Source: Endomychus coccineus
Taxonomy: Eukaryota > Arthropoda > Insecta > Coleoptera > Endomychidae
DNA length: 64,000 nt
Direction of reading: 5' to 3'
Assembly: GCA_958510875.1 (NCBI GenBank)
Contig: OY294067.1
Span: 255,503,736 to 255,567,735, forward strand
This document shows, in pieces, positions 22,059 through 64,000 of the stretch (positions within the stretch are counted from its first letter, which is position 1; each line of letters opens with the position of its first letter). A model generated the notes under the pieces. It saw only the letters and a list, made by a program, of their open reading frames with translations, had not been told where the DNA came from and did no database searches. Made by a program: the position numbers and the translations under genes.

Positions 22059-24228
22059 TAGTACAGCTCGGGAAAATATGCACTTAAAAAAACCTAAAAT
22101 ATGCATGCAAATATACACAAAAACCAGTTGTAATATGCACTAAAATATTCTTTTATGCATTTATAAAAAATGCAGTAATCTTTGTATTGAAGATATTTTA
22201 TTTATTATATGCTAAAGTCACAAAAAATATTCATTAAAATTACTATTAAGAACTAGGTACCTACTTATTACTTATTATTGCTTACTTTCTATTACTACTT
22301 AACATATTATAACTCATACTAGGTAGATTTATTTTATTTATTCATTATCAATATTATGATCAATCATCATTATATTCATTAATTCATCATTATTATTATT
22401 ACAGTTAAAACAATATATTATTAAATGTTTTTCTAAATTTTTTAGAGAAAAACTGTGCCGTCTATCTGATAATAACTGTTTGTACGCGGAAAAAGTTCTT
22501 TCTACTTCACATGAAGTTAAGGGAGCAAACTTAAAATATTGTGTAATTGAGGGTTCTACCAGTAAAATAAAACTGTCACAATTTCATATTTTAATAATGT
22601 GTGCTAAACATGTAACATGTATTAAATTTGTAAAAAATATTTTTAAATTTCGTCCAGCGTTGATCATATATGGCGCAGCATCACTTAACAATAACAAAAT
22701 GTTTCAGCTGGTATCGGCTCAGGTAACAAAAAGTTACTGAGAGATTCATTCACAAATCTAGAAATAATTAGATTGTTAGTTTTTTGCAACTCCTTAACGG
22801 AAACTAAATATCCGGTGCTACATGCATTCCTGTTTAAACTTCCTATAACCAAATTTGCAATATACCGTCCTTTAACATCAGTCGTCTCGTCAACAGATAT
22901 CCATATTGGATTATTCCCAATTGCGGTTTTAATCGCTTCAACAGCAAACTGCATAAATCCTTATTAAAATTTTGTTGGTCCAAAACTTTCGTTTTATTTG
23001 TAGTGATGAGCTGCCGAACCGAATCTTGAGGCTTTTGTGCACGAGATTTATGCGTTGCAGTGCCCAAGTGTTGATCAACTTGAAACTTGTTTTCACATTC
23101 AATCTGGAAATTGTAAAAAAGTTAACCAATAAACTTATACTACTTTGCCAGTTTGAGACTAAGTTGATTGGTTTTCACCTCTAGTAAAATTTTATATACA
23201 GGATGTAAAACAAAGGGCGGTTTCCTCAGTCAATTTTGATCTTGGGAACAGCGTTAACCAAACGCACTGCATATTAGAATTTTATACAATTTGTTTCCCG
23301 AAGTGTCTCCTATAAACTATTTTTTGAATTTTGATCGTAGAATTTTTCTTGAAAAAGATCAGAGGATTTAGTAAAATGACACATTTTCATCATAAAATAA
23401 AAAATAACGTATCAATTTATGACGAACAAAACAATGTATGCAAGTCAGTGTCAAGACCATGTTTACACCTTTGCTAAAAATAATTTTAACACCAGTGCCT
23501 TGAAATAAATAAATTTTAGACACTGACCGTACCTGTTCTAAAGCTTATATTTGAACGTAAAGTTATATTTGGCTTATATTTTCAGAAAAATGAACATTAA
23601 AACAATAATTACTTAGACATAATAATACTTACCGGTTGTTACAAACTGTACAGAATATATGGTTGTCATCAATGATTTTAAAGTATTTTTTATTATTAAT
23701 CCACTTCTTCAGAAGAATTGAATTACAAGCACTTTGTTTTGGCATTATCACACACTTCTGATAAACACTTAAACAAACAAAACTTTACCGAACTAACTAA
23801 AGACAGGACAGAACCAAATCCTAGATTCTTTTCAAGCTTCAAGTTTTGAAGGTGCGATTTCATTGGCTCAATGTCAATAGTTTCCTCCAGTTATAAAATT
23901 CAAAAGCGATTGCAATTAGGATATTTTGGCAAAACAAATTCTGAAAATTTATTAAGCTTTCGGGAAAAACCATATTGATTTTATGAGGGCAATCGGATTA
24001 TCGCTCAGTAGGGTCTATTGGTCGTATTATGCTAATACCGATATGAGGTATTTTGGAGGGATACCTACTTCGCTTATTTCATTCCCGGTTTCCACAGATG
24101 TTTGTCCATATCGTAAATTTTTATTTTATGCAGAAATCCGAAAATACCTTAAAATATGCACTTACAGAATTTATTCAAAACATGCAAATATGCACTTAAT
24201 ATGCATTTTGCATATTTCCCGAGCTCTA
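22059..24228 (-). mobile_element. hAT-type element
   Basis: The left end has TAG(TAC)AGCTCGGGAAAATATGCA and the right end, read from the other strand, has TAGAGCTCGGGAAATATGCA. Both subterminal regions are rich in ATATGCA (22076-22160 and 24150-24215). The left end seems to hold a 3-bp insertion. No 8-bp duplication was seen. It encloses a minus-strand hAT transposase remnant with a central deletion. Confidence 0.7.
22395..23125 (-). pseudogene. hAT transposase with central deletion
   Basis: Minus strand: FQVDQHLGTATHKS (end of a zinc-finger unit; the HxxTxxH part remains), then FNKDLCSLLL, then NNPIWISVDETTDVKGRYIA, with the catalytic Asp in the conserved DETTD, and NLVIGSL. After frameshifts comes LIHVTCLAH. 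It then jumps directly to ITQYFKFAPLTSCEVERTFS, AYKQLLSDRRHSFSLKNLEK and HLIIYC, the C-terminal hAT dimerisation domain. The several hundred residues normally between CLAH and the dimerisation domain are missing. Confidence 0.75.
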
Positions 24229-25074
24229 GAGATCACTAAGGAATTTTATGTGGCTTGTCACTAAATAACCGCAAAGCGTTAAAAAATTTCTTGGCATGGC
24301 AATACAATTGCTCATCTGCTGAAATTATGCTCAAAGATTATTCTTGTGGCTTTTCATACTATTCACGACTTGGCAAAATGAGAAAACTCATAATTCAAGA
24401 CAGTGTGGCTTGTCATTGTTTCACACTAAGCACACTAATTCTTTGCAAGCAAGTCGAAAAGTATCTCAGTGTTTGAAGACAAAGAGTGGGTTTGCATTTA
24501 CTTGTTTTCGCATTCCAAATAAAACTTGCGCTTTGGGAACAACAGTTACGAGCACTTTCACTACACTGTCAAAGCAACAAGACGTCACACAGACGGCGGC
24601 GGATAAATACGCTTCTTTAATATCCGAAATGTACCTGGAATTTGAAAACCGATTTCAAGGTTTAAAAAAAAATCGGGTGCTTCTTTCTGCGTTTGGACCG
24701 CCATTCTTCGCTGACGTGAATCCTTTCTAAGGAACTTCACAAATGGAAATTGTGAAATGCGTTGTGATGTACGGGGTGTGCCAAATTGGTTTCCGAATGA
24801 GGTATCACCGTTATTGTTCAAGGTGTTTTGACGCCACAGCCAACTTTTCGATTTTTGTCCAAATCGACAATGCCTTATATTTCGCTTAATATCAAAAATA
24901 TTGTCAAACAGTAGGAACATTATATTGGCACTTTTCTACAAATAATCCATTGTCGTAGACAGATATTTTTTTCTATTCCAATTTTTGAGGTATGACCTAA
25001 ACTTACATTTTAATGCAAATCATATTTGGCTTTGTCCTTTTCAAAAAGAAGATGTTTTTCTGATTTCAACAATA

Positions 25075-25826
25075 TACCGGGTGTCCCAGTATACATGTTC
25101 CAATGGATTATCTCAGTCATTTCAAAAGATAAAAATTTGAAAATTGTATGATCTCCAATTCGTGCAAGGAACCTTTAACTGAGAGAAACAAAAATTGAAA
25201 GTCACTTCCGGTTTGACCAAAACTGACTCTGACTTTTTTATTTCAAATAGCACCCTGCATATTTTTTGCAATTTTTGATTTCTACTCCAAATTATCTTTC
25301 CAACGATGTATCACTATCAAAGTAACAAACAGAAGTATTCAAATGTTTCCATGGCACACTAAGGTTTTCATTTAAGAATTATTAATTCTTCCAGTTCTAC
25401 TACAATTCTAATAATTTGAAATTTGACATTCTTTTCACCATCTCGAATGCAAAATTCTTCATGAATTATCAATTATTATTGAAGTCAAAATCAAGATTAC
25501 ACAAAATATCGTAGCCTACTGCAATTCTTTCAATTTGAAATTTCAATTGGCGTTTTCTCCATCAAATCAAATGTAAAATACAAAGTGTGATACATCGTTG
25601 GAAAGATAATTTTGAGTAGAAATCAAAAATTGTAAAAAATATGTAGGGTGCTATTTGAAATTAAAAAGTCAGAGTCACTTCCGGTCAAACCGGAAGTGAC
25701 TTTCAATTTTTGTTTCTCTATGTTGAAGGTTCCTTGAACGAATTGGAGATCATGAAATTTTCAAATTTTTATCTTTCGAAATGTCTGAGATAATCCATTG
25801 GAACAGGTATACTGGGACACCCGGTA
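25075..25826. mobile_element. Palindromic MITE nested in the Tc1/mariner element
   Basis: It begins CCGGGTGTCCCAGTATACAT (25077) and ends GTATACTGGGACACCCGG (25824), flanked by TA. The two halves mirror each other for most of their length, including TTCCAATGGATTATCTCAG, GAAAGTCACTTCCGGTTTGA and AAATTATCTTTCCAACGATG. About 750 bp, no coding frame. A TA target and CCGGGTGTCCC ends suggest mobilisation by a Tc1/mariner transposase. Confidence 0.88.
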
Positions 25827-26079
25827 TAACATGATAGGTCTGAAATAGTTACATGAGAAGAACATAAAATTTCTGATAGATTATCCTATTTTGATGTCTT
25901 AAAGTCTATGTTGACTTCTCAATGACGTTCTCTAAAAACAACACTGAACTACAATACCTTTACTCAACAAGTAATAACAATAGTAATAACATTGTTTTAA
26001 TAGACCTATATTGAATATTATCGAAAACAAACTAACGGACATGTCCAAACTGGCTTCCCCCTCTCCCACTATATAGTGA

Positions 26080-26345
26080 GCAACGTCGCCGTAGGCCCTT
26101 CATTGCATTAAATATATTAATGTTCTGTATTTCACTTAAAACAGTTGCGAACCTTTCTTCCAATTCGACTACGGTTCTGCTGGAATATACATTGATTTTA
26201 TCTTTGAATTATCCCCAGAAGAAAATATTCAAAGGCGTTAGGTCCGGTGATCTTGGTGGTCACAAACATGGTCCACTGATACCAATCCACTTGTTCGTAA
26301 AGTGTGTGTTCAAAAATAACTGCGATTTAATTTTTTTTAAATAAG
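26080..26345 (-). pseudogene. Transposase remnant with mutated third catalytic residue
   Basis: Minus-strand reading: NTHFTNKWIGISGPCL, stop, PPRSPDLTPLNIFFWG. This is the third-Asp box of the DD41D-type family, where TPLD has become TPLN. It continues toward 26080 as a decayed C-terminus. The N-terminal DNA-binding and first two Asp boxes were not found; the nested MITE occupies much of the interior. Confidence 0.7.
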
Positions 26346-27060
26346 TTCAGGTCATACCTCAAGAATGGGACTATAAAAAATATCTGACTACTCCAATGGA
26401 TTCTTTGTAAAAGTGCGAACATAATGTTTTTACAGGTTGGCAATATCTTTGTTATTAAGCGAAATAAAACGCATTGACGATATGGGCAAAAATCGAAAAG
26501 TTGGCTGTGGCGTCAAAACAACTGACAGAAATTTTGTTTGTAAACGCCATTGAATTTGTCTCACAAAAGCGGAGATAACCAATTTGGGACACCCCGTACA
26601 GTTGGAGGAGAAATTTCATTAGGTTTGGAAGAGTTCTACAAAACATATCTGGACAAGGAGATAGTCCTGTTTACAGACATGCACTTTCATGATTTCTCTG
26701 TTTCGAAAAACTTATGCGTGTATTCAGCTTTTTAGTCAGATGAAGCATATCAAATCTCAAGCAAGAATACGAATTACTGTTGTTCATTTGGAAAATTGTT
26801 TACGTTGAGATCGACATTGATACACTTGGTTCTGCAAAACAATGTTAGACGTCTCACTAAACTTGTTTTTTATCATCTAATAAATATGTTTAATTCCCAG
26901 TTTTGTTTAATATTCTTGAGAAAAATAATGAAATTGTTTGCTTTGATTCAAAAGAAAATGTTGATGGCGTGGCCCGACTGGAAATCGTATTTTCAGAACT
27001 TGGCCCGACTGTTAAAAAGGTTGGCCAGCCATGCTCTAAAGGGTGATAGCTGTCTTGAAC

Positions 27061-27830
27061 CTTTGTAGTTGCTTCAGTAACTGTGAACGAACGTTGTATC
27101 CATTCTACTAGGAAATAATGCTATCATATATTGCTTTTATCTGTTCTGATTGGAACATAACGAGATTATTACTACTTATACGTCTTAATGATAATATAAA
27201 ACGAAACTAAAAATATTGAGAACTAAAAATTAATCTCTAAAAAACAAAACGAATGTTTCAAATTAAACCTCAAAGAATTTTCAATATTCATCCGCAGTTC
27301 AGGAAGATTATGCCTTCTTTTAACAACTAGGTTTGCTGAAATCATGTTTCAATATGACTGCTACAATATCCTGATACTCGATGTTAACTCTCCCTTGCCG
27401 CACTGGCGAATTCCCGGAATCAGTGTTCAATGTTGCCGTTTCGGTAGAAATGTACTAAATTCAGTACAACTTCGGTACAACTTTCTCACAAAACATTGGA
27501 ATTCGATAGGAAATGAAAATGAGAAAGACAAAACAAATTTTGAGTATTTTAATAAAATCATCTTATTTATAATTACTCTAAAATTAATATTTGCTGATAC
27601 ATAGATATGCCGCCATACATTTCTGAAAGGTAAAGCTAATACAGATACTGCCAAAATTTAAACTGCTCAATAATGGTATATTCCGTGTAACCACCAAAGA
27701 GCAAACTGCACCGAAGATTCCCCGAGAAAGATATTGCACAATGTAGCCAAAATTTCAGGCGAGTGGTCACTGTGTTGAGAATATGTAATGATAATGTTAG
27801 ATAACTATAATAAATTATTAAAATTTAGGG
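27061..27830. other. No gene recognised
   Basis: AT-rich; nothing supported. Confidence 0.4.
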
Positions 27831-28268
27831 GTAAGTGGGGGAATCGTGCGCATCAGGGAATCGGTAGCACCGTCATATTACTAAATCGGCGGGGGATGTC
27901 GTAGCTAGTGCTGCCCTGACGTGTTCGAATTTATGATTGCCATAGGTATACTTCGCTCCATTAAATTTGACAGACACGTCAGACGAGTTCATATGAAAAT
28001 GTGCATATTGCTATAATATTCATACCACAGAAAATAAGGCGGTGAGTCAACAATTCTTATCCAATTGTTTCATAATAATTACTGTCTGTACATTTGTTGT
28101 AAACTACCTATTTGAGTATACTATATATACGATAATTAAATAAGTGCTTTTTTCCTGTTAATGTTTTCTATCTTTAAAACAGAAAAAACTGCTTGCACAA
28201 ATGCGCACGATTCCTATATATACAGTTATATGCCAACAGCTATACTGAAATTCAATTTTCATTCTACG

Positions 28269-28400
28269 ATGCCAAGAAGATACATTCGCAAAACTGGAAT
28301 TGTCTCATATACCCCTGCAGTTCTGCAAAATGTATTAGACGCAATAAAACATGATGGCAGGAAAATACGAGAAGTTTTAATGTTCCCGAATCAACTTTAA
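28269..28400 (+). pseudogene. pogo-type transposase N-terminus (psq HTH), truncated
   Basis: MPRRYIRKTGIVSYTPAVLQ then NVLDAIKHDGRKIREV matches the start of pogo/Jerky-like transposases: a basic MPR.Y.RKT start followed by the pipsqueak-type helix-turn-helix (L..AL.AV..G..IREVA). The frame stops after 43 codons, before the recognition helix ends, and no CENP-B or DDE region follows. Upstream GTAAGTGGGGGAATCGTGCG (27833) may belong to the element's 5' end, with GTGCGCACG near 28491 as a possible mirror. Confidence 0.55.
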
Positions 28401-28782
28401 GGAAAACCCTGTTATAGATTACATAGCGCTAAATGCTGCAAATTTCAAATAAGGAAAATTAAAACATAATAGATAGTTTGATACTAACCTGTGCGCACGT
28501 TCACCGGTTGGGGATGAATAACGCTCATTTCGCATTTTCCCCAATATCTCGCTTTCAGATTTATGCAAGCTATCATGTAATTGCCTCAAGAACGATTATG
28601 GATTAAGTGTGCACAAATTCCCAACTACTCTCCTCCAATACGAGGAAAAGGTGAAAACTCCCTGAATATAAAACAGATGGCGCCACATTCGAAAATCCCA
28701 TGTGATATTTATGATGTACCATCCTTAACTAGAACACATTAACATTTTCATTCTGATGTCATTCAGTTCTGTTTTGACACCC

Positions 28783-29870
28783 TTCGAGAGCAAGCAACCT
28801 TGAACATTTTTGTAAGCATGGAAAAAAGTGAATCTCACATTATTTCTTGCGTGAAAAAAACATTATGCGAATAGCTTGTTAAACATTATGGAGACTTCTC
28901 ACCATCGATTTGAACGATTCATAAATGGCTTACTAATTTTCGTTGTAGTGGTATAACCACAAAGGACGTCGAACGTTCTGGTCGTCCAGAGGTTCTGAGG
29001 TAACAACGCCGATAAAATCCATGATATGATATTGGCCGATCGGTTAAAGAGCACGAGATTGCTGAGGCTATTGGCATCTCAACCGAACAGTTACGAAACA
29101 TTTTGCATGCATTTTTAAATACGAGAACACTATCTACCAGATGGGTGCCGCATTTGCTCTTTGTTGACATCAAGCACGTCCATGTGAGAACTCAAGAGAG
29201 GTGTTTGGCAATGTTAAAGCGCGACACGTAACCGTGAACGAAACATGGATCCATCACAATACACCAGACACCAAAGAGCAGTCCTAGTACTTGTCCTAGC
29301 GAATCGAAGCCGAAAAAGGCCAAAGTGGGCTTATCGGCCAACAAAGTCATGGCGACAGTTTTTTGGGTCCATATCGATTACCTTGAAAAGGTCAAAACGA
29401 TCACCGGTGTATATTATGCAGAGCTGTTGGATCGATTCGACGCCGATTTGGAGCGAAAGCGGCCGTTTTTGGCGAAGAAAAAAAGTGATCTTCCACCAGG
29501 ACAACCGCATCGGATACCGGCGCACAGGTCCCCAGTCTCAATGGTAAAATTGGATGAATTGAGCTACGAATTGGTTCGGCATCCACCATATTCTCCAGAT
29601 TTGGTCCCGGCGATTCTTATCTATTTCCAAACTCGAATGAATTGCTCGGCGGAAAGGGATTTGGCTCCAACGACGAGGTCATCACTGAAACAAATGCCTT
29701 TTTTGAAGAATTGCCGAAATTGTATTATTTGGAAGGGATCGGAAAATTTAGAAAACGGTGGACGAAGTGTATCGGGTTACAAAGATATTATGTTGAGAAA
29801 TAGAATAAGTTTTAACCAGATAAGGCATTTCTTGTTTCATTTTTCAGGGACTTTTCACCTCGCCCTCGTA
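28783..29870 (+). pseudogene. mariner (DD34D) transposon, broken copy 1
   Basis: The order follows mariner. Near 29035, ILADRSVKEHEIAEAIG (with changes) and ISTEQLRNILH form the HTH; WVPHLLFVD is the linker; TVNETWIHHNTPDTKEQS has the first Asp of VDET changed to Asn. Then KVMATVFWVHIDYLEKVKTI, YYAELLDRFDADLERKRP, HQDN followed by a frame-breaking insertion, HPPYSPDLVP and ending EELPKLYYLEGIGK. The 3' end CACCTCGCCCTCGTA agrees with copy 2. The 5' end is about TTCGAGAGCAAGCAACCTTG. Several frameshifts; inactive. Confidence 0.8.
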
Positions 29871-29934
29871 TGTGCAATCTACATATACCCCAAACCTGCG
29901 GCTATTCTACATACAATTTTTAAACAACTTGCCC

Positions 29935-30120
29935 CACTGAAACAAACACCTATTTTGAAGAATTGCCGAAAGCGTATTATTTGGAAGGGATCGAAAAATT
30001 AGAAAAACGATGGACGAAGTATATCGGGACAAGGAGATTATGTTGAAAAACTAAATAGGTTTTGACCAAATAAATTATTTCTTGTTTAATTATTCAGGAA
30101 CTTTCCACTTTGCCCTCTTA
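29935..30120 (+). mobile_element. Second 3' end of the same mariner
   Basis: ACTGAAACAAACACCTATTTTGAAG and the following 185 bp repeat the last part of the mariner at 29692-29870 (same FEELPK.Y.LEGIEKLEKRW coding tail and 3' end), about 65 bp after that copy ends. A partial copy sits in tandem, in the same orientation. Confidence 0.75.
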
Positions 30121-30145
30121 CATAGAACTATTACATGGGTATGTT

Positions 30146-30175
30146 ATAAGAATAAGAATAAGAATAAGAATAAGA
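30146..30175 (+). repeat. (AATAAG)n simple repeat
   Basis: Five near-perfect units of AATAAG. Confidence 0.9.
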
Positions 30176-30286
30176 AATTTATTTATCCGTTAAAATATAC
30201 ATTTTGTGGACAGGTCAAGATGAATGCATATACATTAAAAGATTAAGCTAATAGATTACTAAATAAGTACTATCACATGTTAAAAC

Positions 30287-30877
30287 ACCGGGATATCAAA
30301 AATTATCTTGGTCAAGGGTGGTTGTGGAATCTAAAACGTGTGTCTTACTTTACGTTTGAAATAAGTATGTCCCTGTCACACTGACATCATCAATAACCTA
30401 CAAATTTCATACCTATTTATTTCAGTTGTAAAACAATAATGAACTACAAATTATGAAATAACGGTTTTAGTAACAAGAAAAACTAAATTACAGTAAGTAT
30501 TGCCAATTTCCATTAACTAGCGCACCCGTTCGAAAATAGGTTTCAGTCATGAGAATTTTGTGCTGTGTGGTAAGAGGCATGATTCAAAAACTGGATTAGA
30601 AAATTGCAGCACAATGACTTAACAGATTCTGACACAACAAAACATATTCAAAAATTTAAAGTAAGACACACGTTTTACATTTCACAACCACCCTTGACCA
30701 AGATAATTTTTAATTTGTAGTTCATTATTGTTTTACAACTGAAATAAATAGATATGAAATTTGTAGGTTATTGATGATGTCAGTGTGACAGTGACATAAT
30801 TATTTCAAATGTAAAGTAAGACACACGTTTTAGATTCCACAACCACCCTTGATCAAGATAATTTTTGATATTCCGGT
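30287..30877. mobile_element. Inverted-repeat MITE
   Basis: ACCGGGATATCAAAAATTAT at 30287 is mirrored by ATAATTTTTGATATTCCGGT at 30877. The arms of about 175 bp share CTTGGTCAAGGGTGGTTGTG, GTGTCTTACTTTACGTTTGA and CTACAAATTTCATA. An extra part-copy of the arm end lies at about 30660-30712. No coding frame. Confidence 0.8.
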
Positions 30878-31136
30878 ATAATACATGCATATTCAGAAAC
30901 TAATGCTCGCAGCCGACCGCTGAATATTTTGTATGGAGGGACTAAGAACACAAATTCATATATCTCTCATAATCGCGCTTATTAATATGATAAAAAGTAG
31001 AAATTTAAGAAAAATTTAAATTCATGGCATATAACACATTCTTTTGGTTGGATTCATACACATTATGAACACATTATTTAAAGATACCTTCGCAACTTTT
31101 TTTACCCCATTCTTTTACGAAAATATTTTGTTACAG

Positions 31137-62286
<31,150 letters not shown>

Positions 62287-62438
62287 GTACAGAAATCATA
62301 TGATACAGATTATTCCAACATATTTATATTATAGCATTTTACACATTCATGGTTTCGAAATGTTATTATGATAAACGAAAAAATTACACTGTTTTTACTC
62401 TATCTTCTACCACTCATTTAATATAAAATCTCGAATGA

Positions 62439-62540
62439 AATTTGGACAGCTGAGCTGTCATTATCAAACCATAACACGAAAAATACTAGCAAGTACTAAG
62501 GACCTTTCAGCTACCATCATATAGCCATCATCAGAGAAAG
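62439..62540 (-). mobile_element. Probable Penelope-like terminal scrap with hammerhead-like motifs
   Basis: On the minus strand 62534-62505 reads CTGATGA, T, GGCTA (UAUGAUGG loop) TAGCT, GAAA: a hammerhead-like core with a 5-bp stem II. About 40 bp further on the same strand, TTTGATAATGACAGCTCAGCTGTC then CAAA resembles a decayed second core with a 6-bp stem. Neither has a clear stem I. Confidence 0.35.
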
Positions 62541-63746
62541 CTCATTTTTACTTTTTGATAATTGTCTTGAAGATCCTCCAAAGTATGCTAGAATGTCATA
62601 TATGTATGTCAAAGACATACTTCTTCTTCTCCTTTATGATTATTTACTATGCCATACAATTTGGGAGCTGAAGGGTTCATATTAAATGAATAAAAATTAT
62701 AAATTTTATAAATTTTGATACATAGTACTACTATTATGTATGGATGATTTTATTTTAAATTGAGATGTCTGATCTTTCTTCATTTCTATTAAAGTTCTTT
62801 GGAAGCGTTCAACTTATCTGCTTTTGTAAATATTGAGTTATTTACTGTGATTATCTGTTTGAGTGATGTTCACTGTTTGTGTATCTATAAAATTTCGTTT
62901 AGTGTACCTATATTATATTTTTTTGATCAAAATTACATCTTTTAAATTTCATAGAGCCAATTATGATTCAATTATCATGATGTCTATTATTGTTTTAATA
63001 TCCATCTCAGATGAAAATTTCGGACCACAAGACAATAATAAAACTGAATATTTTATTTTTAACTGCAAGTGTTGCTTTTTTGTTTATCAATAAATTACCA
63101 TATAGTAGCGGCTTCAACTATCACTTTTTGCCTTGACTTTTGTATGTATTTCGAACTTTTCCAGTCATTTGTCAGGGTCAAGACAACTATGTTATAAACC
63201 TTAAATATTTCTTCCACTCAACGAAACTAGATTCTTTAGCTTTTCGGAGATATATGATTTATTATATTTATTTTGAAAAACAAGATAAAAGATAATGTTG
63301 CTCATCGTAAAATTCAGAAGGAATCAATTTTTAAACACATATGATGTGAGGTCGGTTGAGTCTTTAATCCGCAAATAGTTTAGTTTTAATTCAAAATATA
63401 CAGGAAAGTACTGCTTGAAATTCACATTTTCACTCACAATATGATATGACACTTGGAATACTAGAATTCTACAATGGTATCGGCCAGAGTTGCCAGAGAT
63501 ATGCAAAGGGATTTTTTGCTTTGTGCTGTGAAAAAGCGTTGAACTACTTCTTTGCTTATCTAACTTTTGCGATACTTTCCAGTTATTGAACTTCTGTTCT
63601 ATTTCTCATTCCCTAATTTCTGTTCTCGAAATGGTTCAAGACTTATAACGAGACAATTACTCATTTCATTTTTATTTCATTCTACTTAAATCTTCGTAAT
63701 GTACTGTTGCTTCTGGTCAGCACTTCAAAAGCCTCATGTCATTATA
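62541..63746. other. Intron 7, no gene recognised
   Basis: AT-rich. Searched by eye for the missing MWSE and WSN.. exon of the hexosaminidase on the plus strand; not found. Confidence 0.5.
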
Positions 63747-63884
63747 TAATATTATGTAAAAAATAAAGCCTGATACACATATGCACACATCGTTGCCACA
63801 ATTCGATAGCTTATCTAATATTATGTAAATAATAGAGCCTGATACACATATGCACACATCGTTGCCACAATTTGATAGCAAGTA
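63747..63884. repeat. Tandem duplication, 69 bp x 2
   Basis: TAATATTATGTAAA..CCTGATACACATATGCACAC..CGTTGCCACAATT.GATAGC occurs twice with a 69-bp period (63747-63815 and 63816-63884) and few differences. Confidence 0.9.
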
Positions 63885-64000
63885 GTTCCATTTCAAATAT
63901 GGAAGGATTTCTTTCCGATCAAACCAGATGAGAATGTCTGGTCCAAATTCTGATGTTGCCCTGGTTTTCTTCCTCAGCTTCAATCCTGAAACACATTCAT

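Larger units (their letters stand above)
24770..26598 (-). mobile_element. Tc1/mariner-superfamily element, inserted in the hAT gene
   Basis: The ends are TACGGGGTGTGCCAAATTGG (24770) and CCAATTTGGGACACCCCGTA (26598), with TA as the expected target duplication. Inverted repeats run about 250 bp and share GTTTTGACGCCACAGCCAAC and TTTTCGATTTTTG. A minus-strand transposase relic lies at about 26340-26080, and a MITE is nested at 25077-25824. Confidence 0.82.
24229..27060 (+). pseudogene. hAT transposase (GTF2IRD2-like type), interrupted
   Basis: Left part: KYASLISEMYLEFENRFQGL then LSAFGPPFFADVNPF, stop, then MEIVKC at 24743-24769, the 'EF..RF.D......F..F..PF..D......QME...L' region of hAT genes annotated as general transcription factor II-I repeat domain 2-like. 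The gene resumes just after the insert at 26599: GLEEFYKTYLDKEIVLF, and in another frame MKHIKSQARIRITVVHLENC L, matching the C-terminal dimerisation domain (RMKxxKSxxRxRxTxxHLENxLR). The Tc1/mariner-type element at 24770-26598 lies between. Degenerate at both sides. Confidence 0.7.

Noticed and set aside
62287..62337. Read-through of exon 7 to a stop at 62334 (VQKSYDTDYSNIFIL)
   Set aside because: Relatives continue with a conserved CMWSE block after GGE; the GT donor at 62287 in phase 0 is more likely, and the tail has no similarity.

Overview
The window is animal DNA, most likely from an insect. It is AT-rich, dense in mobile elements, and holds one recognisable host gene with GT-AG introns: a secreted GH20 beta-N-acetylglucosaminidase (hexosaminidase) of the arthropod type. 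I cannot name the species. No bacterial operon, rRNA, tRNA or CRISPR array was seen.

Host gene (31.1 kb to past the right edge, + strand). Seven coding exons join in phase and give 515 residues: signal peptide, non-catalytic N-terminal domain, then the GH20 barrel with the D-E catalytic pair. The 3' exon or exons lie outside the window. Introns of 0.9 to 12.3 kb are full of transposon relics.

Left half (1-31 kb). This is a transposon graveyard with readable nesting. It has a ZMYM1-type hAT relic (0.7-2.9 kb); a foldback element (3.4-4.5 kb); a 501-bp hAT MITE with a perfect target duplication; and a non-LTR retrotransposon (6.1-10.6 kb) split in its RNase H domain by a 2.9-kb Polinton/Maverick-like relic with integrase, capsid-region and packaging-ATPase remnants. 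Next come a foldback element holding an unknown Cys-motif gene that is itself split by a hAT element (11.2-13.5 kb), and a terminal-inverted-repeat element with an internally inverted gene (13.6-15.3 kb). They are followed by a Tc1/mariner-type element with about 610-bp inverted repeats (16.0-18.3 kb), a hAT relic (22.1-24.2 kb), a three-level nest hAT<Tc1/mariner<MITE (24.2-27.1 kb), a pogo-like fragment and a DD34D mariner (28.8-30.1 kb).

Right half (introns). There are more foldback elements (31.6-33.0, 35.6-36.8 and 38.1-39.9 kb), several Penelope-like (PLE) fragments with GIY-YIG domains, and hammerhead-ribozyme-like motifs. There is also a near-perfect PLE palindrome (57.0-58.7 kb) between TA microsatellites, a hAT with intact ends (48.9-50.8 kb), a TTAA-flanked MITE, a jockey-like LINE and a second mariner.

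Most unusual signals: (1) five elements with unrelated arms all end in TAGTC...GACTA, four of them flanked by matching 3-bp repeats; (2) a short module around GTCGCTGATCACGA recurs about 18 times, inside several of these foldbacks and elsewhere; (3) the Polinton relic inside a LINE; (4) the hammerhead-like motifs and the PLE palindrome inside introns of a working gene.
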